Positions 15,263 through 25,300 of a stretch of DNA of 64,000 bases are shown piece after piece. Source of the stretch: Salipiger sp. CCB-MM3 (GTDB taxonomy: Bacteria > Pseudomonadota > Alphaproteobacteria > Rhodobacterales > Rhodobacteraceae); contig NZ_CP014595.1 in assembly GCF_001687105.1 (NCBI RefSeq), positions 2,176,001 through 2,240,000 of the forward strand, given 5' to 3'. The position numbers and the translations under genes are program-made. The notes under the pieces were generated by a model that worked only from the letters and a program-made list of their open reading frames with translations, did not search any database and was not told the origin of the DNA. Each line of letters starts with the position of its first letter. Position 1 is the stretch's first letter.

Positions 15263-16390
15263 GTGACAATCGAGGACTTCATGACGGCGGCCGAGGGCCG
15301 CCCGAGCGGCTTTGACTATATGCGACTGCTGCTCTCGGTTCTGGTTCTGGCAATTCACAGCGTGCAGATCGCCTATGGGCAGCAATTCTACATGGAGGTG
15401 ATCTGGAGCCATTTCCCCAGCGACGGGCTGGCGATGACCGTGCTGCCGATGTTCTTTGCCCTGTCGGGCTTTCTGGTGGCGGGCAGCCTTTATCGCTGCC
15501 GCACGCTGTTTTCCTTCATGGGGCTGAGGTTCATCCGCATCTATCCGGCGCTGGCGGTGGAAGTGGTGCTGTCGGCGGTGGTGCTGGGGCCGCTGGTGAC
15601 CTCGCTGGCGTGGCCCGAGTATTTCGCCGCCGAGGAGTTTGCCCGCTATCTGCTCAACGCCACTGGCCATGTGAGCAACGAGTCGATGTATCTGCCGGGG
15701 GTCTTCGCGGGCAACCCGCAGGAAGGCTTGGCGAACGGCCAGCTGTGGACCGTGCCCTATGAGCTTTATTGCTACATCGGCCTTGGCCTTCTGACGCTGC
15801 TTGGCGCGCGGCGCGACCGGCGCGTGCTGCTGCTGGGTCTGCTGGCCTTCCTGACGCTGTCGGTGGTGAAGATGGGGCTGAACACCGGCTGGCATTTCGA
15901 CCCTTGGGTCGGCACGGTCACCGGACGGGCGCTGGTGCTGGCCTTCGTCTGCGGTGTCTGCCTGCATGCGTGGCGCGAGGTGATCGCCGTGCGGTTTGGA
16001 TTCGTGCTGGCAGGCGCGGTGATCGCGGTGATCGCGTTCAGCCTCAGCGGGCTGGGCCAATACGTGGGGATTTTCGCGATCTCTTACGTGACGGTGGGGC
16101 TGGGGTTGATGAATGCGCCGCGGCTTGGCGTGCTGAAGCGGGCCGATCTCAGCTATGGCATCTTTCTTTATCACTTCATCATCGAGCAGCTGGTGGCCTA
16201 TCTGCTGCCCGGTCTGCGCGAATGGTATTGGATCACGCTGGTGTCGCTGCCGGTGACGGCGCTGGTGGCGCATCTGTCGTGGGTGCTGATCGAGCGCCCG
16301 GCGCTGCGGCTGCGGCGGCATGTCTTTGCGCTGGAAGGCTGGGCGGTGGGCGCGATGCCCGCGCTGGCCGGGCGCGGCGCGCTGCGGTGA
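15263..16390 (+). CDS. Acyltransferase family 3 membrane protein
   Basis: A 375-residue polytopic protein of the acyltransferase_3 (OafA/WecH) family. It opens with FDYMRLLLSVLVLAIHSVQIAYG, where the family's catalytic histidine is the H of AIHS in helix 1, followed by LPMFFALSGFLVAGSL and RFIRIYPALAVEV. About ten helices. These enzymes O-acetylate surface sugars or lipids in the inner membrane. GTG 15263 has AGGAG seven bases upstream; ATG 15281 is an alternative. It is a lone gene with no polysaccharide genes beside it. Confidence 0.85.
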   Translation: MTIEDFMTAAEGRPSGFDYMRLLLSVLVLAIHSVQIAYGQQFYMEVIWSHFPSDGLAMTVLPMFFALSGFLVAGSLYRCRTLFSFMGLRFIRIYPALAVEVVLSAVVLGPLVTSLAWPEYFAAEEFARYLLNATGHVSNESMYLPGVFAGNPQEGLANGQLWTVPYELYCYIGLGLLTLLGARRDRRVLLLGLLAFLTLSVVKMGLNTGWHFDPWVGTVTGRALVLAFVCGVCLHAWREVIAVRFGFVLAGAVIAVIAFSLSGLGQYVGIFAISYVTVGLGLMNAPRLGVLKRADLSYGIFLYHFIIEQLVAYLLPGLREWYWITLVSLPVTALVAHLSWVLIERPALRLRRHVFALEGWAVGAMPALAGRGALR

Positions 16391-16412
16391 TCCGCGGGCG
16401 CAGGCCCTATCG

Positions 16413-16444
16413 CAAAAAGGCCCGGACGTATGCCCGGGCCTTTT
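16413..16444. terminator. Bidirectional terminator between acyltransferase and pyrG
   Basis: AAGGCCCGG (16417-16425) pairs with CCGGGCCTT (16434-16442) with flanking A5 and T4 runs. It can end both the plus-strand acyltransferase transcript and the minus-strand pyrG transcript. Confidence 0.85.
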
Positions 16445-16465
16445 CGAATTCTGTGAGGGTGGCGC

Positions 16466-18109
<1,644 letters not shown>

Positions 18110-18279
18110 TGGCAGCGCGACCCCGTGATTTGCGTCAAAATGGAGGACACCCACGGCCCAACGAGCCGCAGCATCACGGGAGTCCACGTATAAAGGATTC
18201 GGGCCGCACTGTCTAGCCAACCGCAAGATGCTGTTGCGGCTGACAGGCGGCCCTCAAGCTGTTGTTAGTCTGGCGGATA

Positions 18280-18669
18280 TTAGTCCGCGCTGGGAACCAT
18301 CGGCGCATCTGCGCCAGAATCGGTGCCCGTCTCGCCCGACGGCGGCGGCAGCAGGCCATCCGTGTCGAGCGTTGCCGGAGCGGAGCCGTCGCTCTCTTCG
18401 GCGGAGCTGCCGCCGGTGAGCCGGTCCATGACCGAGGTGCCGCTTGCATCGCTCGCCGCGAGCACCGTCAGGGTGATCGAGGTGATGATGAAGGCGATGG
18501 CGAGCCCCCAGGTGATCTTGCCCAGTGCCGTGGCTGCTGCGCGTTGGCTCATGGCGCCACCGCCGCCGCCGCCCATCCCAAGGCCGCCGCCTTCGGATCG
18601 CTGCAGAAGCACCACGCCGATAAGCGCGAGCGCAAGGAGGAGGTGCACGATGAGGATCACGTTTTCCAT
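18280..18669 (-). CDS. secG: Preprotein translocase subunit SecG
   Basis: A 129-residue membrane protein. Helix 1 is MENVILIVHLLLALALIGVVLLQRSEGGGLGMG, with the conserved LLQRSEGGGLGMG turn, and helix 2 is LGKITWGLAIAFIITSITL. The acidic, proline-rich tail (about residues 85-129) is typical of alphaproteobacterial SecG and longer than in enterobacteria. It is the small SecYEG partner aiding SecA-driven export. ATG 18669 fits the conserved start. Confidence 0.93.
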   Translation of the reverse strand: MENVILIVHLLLALALIGVVLLQRSEGGGLGMGGGGGGAMSQRAAATALGKITWGLAIAFIITSITLTVLAASDASGTSVMDRLTGGSSAEESDGSAPATLDTDGLLPPPSGETGTDSGADAPMVPSAD

Positions 18670-18991
18670 GGGGCGTCTCAGGCATTCCGGCTGTGTTGAA
18701 CGGGCGCTGTGTAGGGCAAGGCGACTGCACACGCAACCCGGCTCTTGGCGGCAATGCGGCGGCACCCGCCCGTTGCGGCATGTAAGTCAGGATGGAACTC
18801 AGGCGCGGGGCGCCAAAACAACCGCAGCATCACCCGCCGCCCCCGCTTCATTGTTCCACAAATACGCACTCTTGGGCGCAGCGGCCGGGCGGCCCTCGAT
18901 GGGCTGAGAGCGGGGGATTTTCGCTCAGACCCGGTGCGGCACATGACAGAAATTCTTGTCTGAGTGAAAGGGTGCGGCTACCGTTCGCCTC
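18670..18991. other. 322-bp divergent intergenic region between secG and an EamA gene
   Basis: Holds a candidate secG promoter (18708-18736). On the plus side TTGTCT (18956-18961) with 17 bp to TACCGT (18979-18984) is a weak promoter candidate so close to the ATG at 18992 that the message would be nearly leaderless. Nothing else was recognised. Confidence 0.4.
18708..18736 (-). promoter_or_regulatory. Candidate sigma-70-type promoter for secG
   Basis: On the minus strand TTGCGT (complement of 18731-18736), a 17-bp spacer, and TACACA (complement of 18708-18713). The start of transcription would fall about 30 bp before the secG ATG. Confidence 0.4.
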
Positions 18992-19933
18992 ATGGTTGGT
19001 GATCGTCCTCTTCTTGGTGTCCTTTTGATGCTTGGCTTCTGCATCGTCGCCCCGATGGGCGACGCGACGGCCAAGCTGCTTGGGGACAAGGTCACGATCG
19101 GCCAGCTGCTGCTTTTGCGCTTTGCCATTCAGGCGCTGGTGCTGGCACCGCTGGTGATCGCTACCCATCGGGTCTGGCGGATGCGGCGGCGAATCTTCGC
19201 CCTGACCGCGCTGCGCACGCTGCTGCATATGCTGGGCATTGGGCTGATGTTCGCCGCGCTGCGCCATTTGCCGCTGGCCGATGCGGTGGCCATCGCCTTT
19301 GTCATGCCGTTCTTCATGCTGCTGCTCGGCCATTACGTGCTGGGCGAGGAGGTGGGCTGGCGGCGGCTTGCGGCCTGCGGCGTCGGGTTTGTCGGCACGC
19401 TGCTGGTGGTGCAGCCCGCCTTTGCCGAGGTCGGCTGGCCGGCGCTGCTGCCGTTGGGCGTGGCGCTGAACTTCTCGCTCTTCATGCTGGTTACGCGGCA
19501 GATCGCGCGCGAAACCGATGCGATCTCGCTGCAGGCGATCTCGGGCGGGATGGCGGTGCTGATCCTCGTGCCGGTGCTGGCGCTGCTGCCGGGGGCCATG
19601 CTGCCCGCGCTGGAGTGGAGCGGCGAGGGGGCCGAGGTCTGGGGGCTGATCCTTGGCATTGGCCTGCTGGGGACGCTGGCGCATCTGCTGATGACATGGT
19701 CGCTGCGCTTTGCGCCCGGCGCGACGCTGGCGCCGATGCAATATCTGGAGATTCCCTTCGCCACGCTGTTCGGCTTTCTGGTCTGGAGCGACCTGCCGGA
19801 CGGGCTGGCGACGGTGGGCATCTGCATCACCGTCGCCTCGGGGCTTTATATCCTCATGCGCGAGCGGGCCATCGCGCGTCGGCTTGCTGCAGCGCCTGCG
19901 CCAGTGGCGCCAGATGCTGCGCCGGCAGAATGA
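18992..19933 (+). CDS. DMT superfamily EamA-type transporter
   Basis: A 313-residue ten-helix protein with two EamA repeats: ATAKLLGDKVTIGQLLLLRF in the first half and LAPMQYLEIPFATLFGFLVW in the second. The family exports metabolites or S-adenosylmethionine-like compounds; the substrate is unknown. The last 80 bases overlap the convergent thiamine pyrophosphokinase gene, an unusually long antisense overlap, and the Ala/Pro-rich tail (ARRLAAAPAPVAPDAAPAE) is coded inside it. Confidence 0.85.
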   Translation: MVGDRPLLGVLLMLGFCIVAPMGDATAKLLGDKVTIGQLLLLRFAIQALVLAPLVIATHRVWRMRRRIFALTALRTLLHMLGIGLMFAALRHLPLADAVAIAFVMPFFMLLLGHYVLGEEVGWRRLAACGVGFVGTLLVVQPAFAEVGWPALLPLGVALNFSLFMLVTRQIARETDAISLQAISGGMAVLILVPVLALLPGAMLPALEWSGEGAEVWGLILGIGLLGTLAHLLMTWSLRFAPGATLAPMQYLEIPFATLFGFLVWSDLPDGLATVGICITVASGLYILMRERAIARRLAAAPAPVAPDAAPAE

Positions 19934-20552
19934 TCAGCATCTTCGGGGCATCAAAGCTCAGGTCCACACGCGGTGCATCGGTCTGGTTCGACGTGCCGGT
20001 GATCCCATCGGGGCGGAAACGCAGCCCGTCGATCGGCCAGCGCAGCCCGGAACTGGTGCCGCCACAGTCCGCCATCGGATAAAGCGAAAAGCGGCAGCCG
20101 ATGGGCAGCTCGAGCGAGATCCGCGGCGGGCAGAGCGCCACCACGTCATCGCGGCCCACCAGCAGGCAGCGGCGGTCGGGGTGACGCGCCAGAACCGTCA
20201 TCGCCGCCAGTTGGTGATCAAGCCGTGCGCCAAGAAAGCCCGCCGCATAGACCAGAGGTGCCGCGATGTTGCGCAGACACTTGTCGAAATCGGTGCTGTC
20301 CTGTTCCGTGATAAGATGGATTCGCTCTGGCGGGATTGCGGCGCGGGCGTCGTCTGTCAGGGAATCGAGATCGCCGATCACCGCATCGGGGATCACCCCG
20401 GCTGCCAGCAGCGCATCTGCGCCGCCATCGGCCGCCACGCGCAGCTGGGCCTTGTCCAGCAGCGGCGACAAGAGGTCGGGCGGGCAGTCTCCGCCGCCCG
20501 CCAGCAAGACGGGTCCGTCGGACCTGAGACGTTCGGAAGCTCCGGGATTCAT
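19854..20552 (-). CDS. Thiamine pyrophosphokinase (thiamine diphosphokinase)
   Basis: A 232-residue TPK. The N-terminal ATP-binding part has VAADGGADALLAAG and AVIGDLDSL, then EQDSTDFDKCLRNI, and the thiamine-binding C-terminal sandwich includes GFLGARLDHQLAAM. It converts thiamine to thiamine diphosphate with ATP. No thiamine-uptake gene is adjacent and no TPP riboswitch was recognised upstream. Its 3' end overlaps the EamA gene on the other strand. Confidence 0.9.
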   Translation of the reverse strand: MNPGASERLRSDGPVLLAGGGDCPPDLLSPLLDKAQLRVAADGGADALLAAGVIPDAVIGDLDSLTDDARAAIPPERIHLITEQDSTDFDKCLRNIAAPLVYAAGFLGARLDHQLAAMTVLARHPDRRCLLVGRDDVVALCPPRISLELPIGCRFSLYPMADCGGTSSGLRWPIDGLRFRPDGITGTSNQTDAPRVDLSFDAPKMLIILPAQHLAPLAQALQQADARWPARA

Positions 20553-20566
20553 GGCTTTTTAGTGGC

Positions 20567-20594
20567 TTTTCGCGAAAACGACCACAATTTGGTC
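20567..20594. promoter_or_regulatory. Two adjacent palindromes in a divergent promoter region
   Basis: TTTTCGCGAAAA (20567-20578) is a perfect 12-bp palindrome. One base later GACCA-CAATT-TGGTC (20580-20594) forms a second, interrupted one. Both lie in the 140-bp gap between the thiamine pyrophosphokinase gene (start 20552) and the large acidic-protein gene (start 20693), so they could serve either. The binding factors are unknown. Confidence 0.45.
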
Positions 20595-20692
20595 ATGAAA
20601 TGATACGGTGAAAACCTCAGATTCGGTCAGCTTTGGTCTCCTGGTAGATGGTAAACAGTTTGTTGCAGATCGAGTGAAAGAGTGAGCGGCAC

Positions 20693-23164
20693 ATGGTGAG
20701 TTCCAGCAAGATATTGACGGTCTCCTACGGCACCTTCTCCTGTACGGCAGAAGGGTTCGAGGATCCCCTCGCGGTGGTCAAGGAGAGCACGAATTTCTTC
20801 CGTGGTGTGGTGCGGGAAGATCGCTTCTTCGGTGCCGAGCCGCCGCAGTTTGATCCCGAGCTTGCCGCGCAGCTTATGCAGGCGCAGGTCAGTGCCGACG
20901 CGCAGAGCGGCCGTCTGGTGCTGCGCGGGCCGCTGGCCGATGCGGCGATGCCCGCGGCAGCGCAGGCCGGTGCCGATGTGGTCGGCCCCGACGCCGAGCG
21001 CGGCATGGAAAAGGCACTGAGCGAGGCCGCCGAGCGCGCTGCCGCCGAGGCCGCCGCCGAGGAAGCTGAGCTGCAGCGCGACGCGGAGGCTGCTGCCAAA
21101 GCCGCCGCCGAATCCGCGCAGATCGAGGCGCAGGCCGAGATTCTGGCCGAAGGCGATGACAGCCTCTCCGCCGAGGCGGCGTTCTTTGCGGCGGAAAGCG
21201 CCGTGCCCGCCCATGACGCCTTTGACGATGATTACGACGACGAGCCGGTTGCCGCTGCTGCGGCGCCCGCCGCGCCGGTTGCAGGCATCGTTCCGGCCTC
21301 CGACGACAGCGTGGCCGCCAAACTGCGCCGCATTCGCGCCGTTGTGTCGGGCGGGGCCGTTGCCGCGACCGCGCCGGACGTGAGCGAAGACGCCGATCAG
21401 GACGGTGAAGACACGGTTGCCGCCGTCTCCGCCATGCTCGGCACGCTCGATGTGGATGCGCCCGAGGTCCGTGATGTGGCCCTTGATGAGAGCGCTGAAG
21501 ACGCGGACGACGCGCAGGACATGCAGATCGACCTGTCGGTGCTGCAGGGCGAAGATTGGGACGACGAAGAGGATGCCGCCGAGGATGCCACGGATGCGGA
21601 CCTTGAGGGAGAGCTCGAGGCAGAGCTCGACGCGCCCGTCGCGGACGCCCCCTTTGCGCTGACCAAGGCTTTTGCCGCCGCGCCGGACCATGCTGAAGAG
21701 GCAGAGATCGAGGCGGCTGAGCCCGAAGCTGCGGCCCCCGCGAAAGTGGTCCGGGTTGCACCTGAGGCTTCCGCAGAAGCCGCCACCGACACCAACACCG
21801 CGCCGGAGGCCGCAAAGCCGTCCAAACCGCGCCGGGTGCGCGTGGTGAAGGTGAGCCGCGCCGCCTTTGACGCCGCCGTGGCGACGGGTGCGCTGGAAGA
21901 AGTGCGCCAAGAGCCTGCCAAGAGCAGCCTCAGCGCCGATGACGAGGCCGACCTTGCCCGCGAGCTTGAAGCGGTGAAGGCCGAACTGGCCGCCGGTCTC
22001 GAAGATGAATGGGACGAGGTCGACGATCTCGACCAGATCAGCGCGGCGGCGGAAGAGGCCGAGGCGGACACGCCGGTGCCCGCCGAGACGCTGCTTGCCG
22101 AGCTTGAAGCCGAGACCGAGGAAGAGAGCGCTTGGGACGACGAAGACCTCGAGGATGAGGATTTCGACGACGAAGCATGGGGCGACGACGATTGGGACGA
22201 TGAGGATGACGACGAGGAAGACCTCGCCGCCTCCGCAGCCGCCCGCGATGCCCTGCTCGACGATGAGGATGACGAAGACGACGATCTGGCCGAGGAATTC
22301 ACCGAAGCATTCGACGCGCCGCTGGATGAGGCCGATCAGGACGGTGATGATCAGGACTGGGACGATCAAGACGGTGACGATCAAGACGGTGACATCGAAG
22401 AGATGATCCGCGCCGCGCAGCAGGACGTGCGCAAGGCGGTGAAGCTCTCGAGCCCGGCGCGCATGATGCTGACCGAGACCAGCGTCGAGGACAATGACAC
22501 CTCGCGTATCCTGAACGAGACCAACACCCAGCTTGAAGAGCCCGAGGGCAACCGCCGCCGCAGCGCCATCGCGCATCTCCGCGCCGCCGTGGCCGCAACC
22601 CGCGCCGACCGTCTGCTGGGCCGCAAGAAGGACGCCGAAGAGCAGGCGCAGCCCTACCGCGAGGATCTGGCGGATGTGGTGCGTCCGCGCCGCCCCGCGC
22701 CGGCTCCGCAGGAGGCCGCCACCGAGCGCCCCGCCGCCGAAGCTCCGCTGCGCCCCGCGCCGCTGAAGCTGGTCGCCGAGCAGCGCGTGAACGAAACCGC
22801 GGATGCGCCCGAAGCGCCGCTGCGTCCGCGCCGGGTGACGCTGGCCGATCTGGAAGAGCAAGCCCCCGCAGGCGTTCAGGGCGATTTCGCCAGCTACGCC
22901 GAAAGCGTCGGCGCGCACGACCTGCCGGATCTTCTTGAGGCCGCAGCCTCCTACCTGTCGTATATCGAGGGCCGCGCCCAGTTCTCGCGCCCGCAGCTGA
23001 TGACCAAAGTGCGTCAGGTGGAAGGCGAGGACTCGAGCCGCGAGGATCGCCTGCGCAGCTTCGGCCAGCTTCTGCGCGACGGTAAGATCGAGAAGACCGG
23101 CGGCGGGCGGTTCACCGTCTCCGACCGGATCAGCTTCAAGCCCTCGGCCCGCGCCGCAGGCTGA
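20693..23164 (+). CDS. Large acidic, mostly disordered protein of unknown function (Rhodobacterales type)
   Basis: An 823-residue protein I cannot assign a function. A compact N-terminus (about 1-55: KILTVSYGTFSCTAEGFEDP, then FFRGVVREDRFFGAEPPQFD) matches a start I recall from uncharacterised Rhodobacterales proteins. Then come an Ala/Glu helix (about 100-155), a long acidic low-complexity middle (densest at about 472-570), a basic patch PKPRRVRVVKVSR (near 380), and a folded C-terminus (about 731-823: FASYAESVGAHDLPDLLEAA and FGQLLRDGKIEKTGGGRFTV) with a winged-helix look. No signal peptide or membrane helix. Its own divergent promoter region precedes it, and a strong terminator follows. 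Confidence 0.8.
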   Translation: MVSSSKILTVSYGTFSCTAEGFEDPLAVVKESTNFFRGVVREDRFFGAEPPQFDPELAAQLMQAQVSADAQSGRLVLRGPLADAAMPAAAQAGADVVGPDAERGMEKALSEAAERAAAEAAAEEAELQRDAEAAAKAAAESAQIEAQAEILAEGDDSLSAEAAFFAAESAVPAHDAFDDDYDDEPVAAAAAPAAPVAGIVPASDDSVAAKLRRIRAVVSGGAVAATAPDVSEDADQDGEDTVAAVSAMLGTLDVDAPEVRDVALDESAEDADDAQDMQIDLSVLQGEDWDDEEDAAEDATDADLEGELEAELDAPVADAPFALTKAFAAAPDHAEEAEIEAAEPEAAAPAKVVRVAPEASAEAATDTNTAPEAAKPSKPRRVRVVKVSRAAFDAAVATGALEEVRQEPAKSSLSADDEADLARELEAVKAELAAGLEDEWDEVDDLDQISAAAEEAEADTPVPAETLLAELEAETEEESAWDDEDLEDEDFDDEAWGDDDWDDEDDDEEDLAASAAARDALLDDEDDEDDDLAEEFTEAFDAPLDEADQDGDDQDWDDQDGDDQDGDIEEMIRAAQQDVRKAVKLSSPARMMLTETSVEDNDTSRILNETNTQLEEPEGNRRRSAIAHLRAAVAATRADRLLGRKKDAEEQAQPYREDLADVVRPRRPAPAPQEAATERPAAEAPLRPAPLKLVAEQRVNETADAPEAPLRPRRVTLADLEEQAPAGVQGDFASYAESVGAHDLPDLLEAAASYLSYIEGRAQFSRPQLMTKVRQVEGEDSSREDRLRSFGQLLRDGKIEKTGGGRFTVSDRISFKPSARAAG
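22334..22393 (+). repeat. Four 15-bp tandem repeats coding D-Q-D-G-D
   Basis: GATCAGGACGGTGAT, GATCAGGACTGGGAC, then GATCAAGACGGTGAC twice, inside the acidic-protein gene. Each unit adds five residues in frame, so copy number could vary between strains without breaking the protein. Confidence 0.8.
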
Positions 23165-23188
23165 CCCGGCGGCCAAGACCCCGCCATC

Positions 23189-23226
23189 AAAGCGCCCCTG
23201 CGAGCCATCGCGGGGGCGCTTTGCGT
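23189..23226 (+). terminator. Terminator after the acidic-protein gene
   Basis: AAAGCGCCCC (23189-23198) pairs with GGGGCGCTTT. The stem extends inward to a GCCA tetraloop (23204-23207), about 15 pairs with one wobble, and is followed by GCGTTTC. Confidence 0.75.
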
Positions 23227-23381
23227 TTCACCGGGCCGGACGGGTCACCGGGCCGGGCGGACGCCTCGTTCACGGCGATGTGCCTCGCGCTGCGGGAACA
23301 GGGCAGGGGGGACCGCTCGTTTGATCCGTGACCCGCAGCGCCGAAGCGCGGCGCGCCGGAACGGACCAAACGGAGATTGAG

Positions 23382-24197
23382 ATGAAAGATATTGTTGCAG
23401 ACCCCGCCATCGCCCCGCAGCCCTATGAGAGCCTCGACCGTTTCGAGGGCGCCACGGTGATCGTCACCGGTGCCAGCACCGGCATTGGCCGCGCCACCGC
23501 CCGCCGCTTCGTGCTGGAAGGCGCCAATGTCGCCATGGTGGCGCGCAGCGAAGACGACCTTGCAGAGGCGGCAGAGGGGCTGCCCGAGGCGCGGGTGCTG
23601 AAGATCAGCGCCGATGTGTCGAAGGAAGAGGACGCCAAGCGCATCGCGGCGGAGACGCTGGCGCATTTCGGCGCCATCGACGTGCTGGTGAACAACGCCG
23701 GGACCGCCGTCATGGGCAGCATTGAGGAGGTGGACCGCGAAAGCTGGGACAAGGTGATCGATACCGATCTCACCGGGCTTTACATGGTCACCCGTGCGGC
23801 TTGGCCCGCGCTGCGCACGGCGCGCGGCAATGTGGTCAACACCTCTTCGGTTTCGGGCACAGGGGGCGACTGGAACATGTTCGCCTATAATGCCGCCAAG
23901 GGCGGGGTCACCAATCTGACTCACGCGCTGGCGCTGGACGCGCGCGAAAGCGGCGTGCGGGTAAATGCGGTGAACCCCTCGATCACCCGCTCGGCGCTGA
24001 CCGAGGATATGTTCGAGAACGAAGATCTGCTGCAGAAATTCATGGAGCGCCTGCCGCTGGGCCGCCCCGGCGAGCCCGAAGATGTGGCCGCGGCGATCTG
24101 CTTTCTGGCCTCGCGCGATGCCTGTTTCATCAATGGTGTGAACCTTGCGGTTGACGGCGGGCTGTCGGCCTCGAACGGCCAGCCGCCGCAGGCTTAA
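23382..24197 (+). CDS. Short-chain dehydrogenase/reductase
   Basis: A 271-residue classical SDR. The cofactor motif is TGASTGIGRAT (residues 25-35), NNAG follows in DVLVNNAGTAV, the catalytic serine is in NTSSVSGTGG and the tyrosine/lysine pair is in FAYNAAKGG (YxxxK). It ends CFINGVNLAVDGGLSA as in 3-oxoacyl-ACP-reductase-like SDRs. Substrate unknown. ATG 23382 is preferred (GGAGA upstream); a GTG at 23328 would add 18 residues of unlikely composition. Confidence 0.87.
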   Translation: MKDIVADPAIAPQPYESLDRFEGATVIVTGASTGIGRATARRFVLEGANVAMVARSEDDLAEAAEGLPEARVLKISADVSKEEDAKRIAAETLAHFGAIDVLVNNAGTAVMGSIEEVDRESWDKVIDTDLTGLYMVTRAAWPALRTARGNVVNTSSVSGTGGDWNMFAYNAAKGGVTNLTHALALDARESGVRVNAVNPSITRSALTEDMFENEDLLQKFMERLPLGRPGEPEDVAAAICFLASRDACFINGVNLAVDGGLSASNGQPPQA

Positions 24198-24270
24198 GCT
24201 GCAAGCCTAAGAAGCGGGTCTTGGGGGTTGGCGGTATGCGCCGGACCCGAGGCTGCGCGCGTGGAAGGCT

Positions 24271-24292
24271 GCGTATTTGGAAAAGAGAAGAA
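24271..24292 (+). repeat. Dispersed intergenic repeat, family A
   Basis: GCGTATTTGGAAAAGAGAAG and AA, directly ahead of a terminator hairpin. The same core precedes hairpins at 30561-30590 and 38745-38772 and occurs inverted at 57746-57773. Confidence 0.7.
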
Positions 24293-24323
24293 GGGCAGGG
24301 CGTGGGTGCGCTCTGCCCTTTTC
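24293..24323 (+). terminator. Terminator after the SDR gene
   Basis: GGGCAGGGCG (24293-24302) pairs with CGCTCTGCCC (24309-24318) with one G-U pair, then TTTTC. It lies about 95 bp past the stop codon. Confidence 0.8.
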
Positions 24324-24501
24324 TGTGCCGTCCGGCGATCGGGCGGGATGGCGGCGGCAGTTCTGCGCTGGGCGCGGCAAATGACGGAATTTGGTCGGCA
24401 TATTCGGCAAATGCCCGCGCTTTGCGCGACGCGCTGCATCACTTGAGAGTTCTTTTGCGCCCCGCCTTGTCGTCACGCGGGGGCGTGTCTACATCACCGG
24501 G

Positions 24502-25299
24502 ATGAAAAGCCCGATCCCCTTCCTGAAAAGCAAACCCACCGTCTCGGTCGTGCGCCTGCAGGGCGCCATCGGCATGGCGGGACGCGGCAGTCTCAACGAC
24601 ACCACGCTGGCGCCGGTGCTGGAACGCGCCTTCCGGCGCGGCAAGCCCAAGGCGGTGGCGCTGGAGATCAATTCGCCCGGCGGCTCGCCGGTGCAGAGCT
24701 CGCTCATCGGCGCGCGCATCCGGCGGCTGTCGGAAGAGACCAAAGTGCCGGTCTATGCCTTCGTCGAGGATGTGGCGGCCTCGGGCGGCTATTGGATCGC
24801 CTCGGCGGCGGATGAGATCTTTGCCGACGAAAGCTCGATCCTCGGCTCGATCGGGGTGATCTCGGCGGGCTTCGGCGCGCATGTCTTTCTCAGCCGGCAG
24901 GGGATCGAGCGGCGGGTGCATACCGCGGGGAAATCCAAGAGCATGCTGGACCCGTTCCGTCCCGAGAGCGAAGAGGATGTGGCGCGGCTCGAGCGCATCC
25001 TCGGCCAGTTGCACGAGACCTTCATCACGCAGATCAAGGAGCGGCGGGGCAGCAAGCTTGCCAATGATCCCGATCTCTTTACCGGCGAGATCTGGATCGG
25101 GCGCTCCGCGGTGGAGGTCGGGCTGGCCGATGGCACCGCGCATCTGGTGCCGGGGATGAAGGCGCGGTTCGGCGACAAGGTGAAGTTCCGCCGCTATGGC
25201 GTGAAGAAGCGGCTGATCCCGAAGCTGGGCCTGAGCCTTGCCGAAGAGACGATGGGGCTGATCGAGGAACGCGCGGGCTTCGCGCGCTTCGGGCTCTGA
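24502..25299 (+). CDS. S49-family peptidase (SppA/SohB-like signal peptide peptidase)
   Basis: A 265-residue single-domain ClpP-fold protease. The nucleophile is S94 in DVAASGGYWIA, the oxyanion loop is INSPGGSP (57-64), and the general-base lysine is K146 (or K144) in TAGKSKSMLDPF. Family members cleave leftover signal peptides or misfolded membrane proteins. Unlike SppA it has no N-terminal membrane helix; residues 1-12 are short and basic. It is followed after one base by a tiny membrane zinc-ribbon gene and then an antiporter, suggesting one operon. Confidence 0.88.
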   Translation: MKSPIPFLKSKPTVSVVRLQGAIGMAGRGSLNDTTLAPVLERAFRRGKPKAVALEINSPGGSPVQSSLIGARIRRLSEETKVPVYAFVEDVAASGGYWIASAADEIFADESSILGSIGVISAGFGAHVFLSRQGIERRVHTAGKSKSMLDPFRPESEEDVARLERILGQLHETFITQIKERRGSKLANDPDLFTGEIWIGRSAVEVGLADGTAHLVPGMKARFGDKVKFRRYGVKKRLIPKLGLSLAEETMGLIEERAGFARFGL

Positions 25300-25300
25300 C

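Larger units (their letters stand above)
24198..24501. other. 304-bp intergenic region between the SDR and S49 peptidase genes
   Basis: Holds a family A repeat core (24271-24292) joined directly to a strong terminator (24293-24323). The remaining 180 bp before the peptidase ATG shows no clear ORF or promoter. Confidence 0.6.

Noticed and set aside
20553..20692. A TPP riboswitch ahead of thiamine pyrophosphokinase
   Set aside because: No CTGAGA...GAAC-type core or three-way junction pairing could be found in the leader.
20627..23176. An 849-codon open frame on the minus strand opposite the acidic-protein gene
   Set aside because: It is the antisense of D/E/A-rich codons, giving an implausible Leu/Val/Gly/Arg-rich chain with no family features, while the plus frame has conserved ends, a proper start and a terminator.
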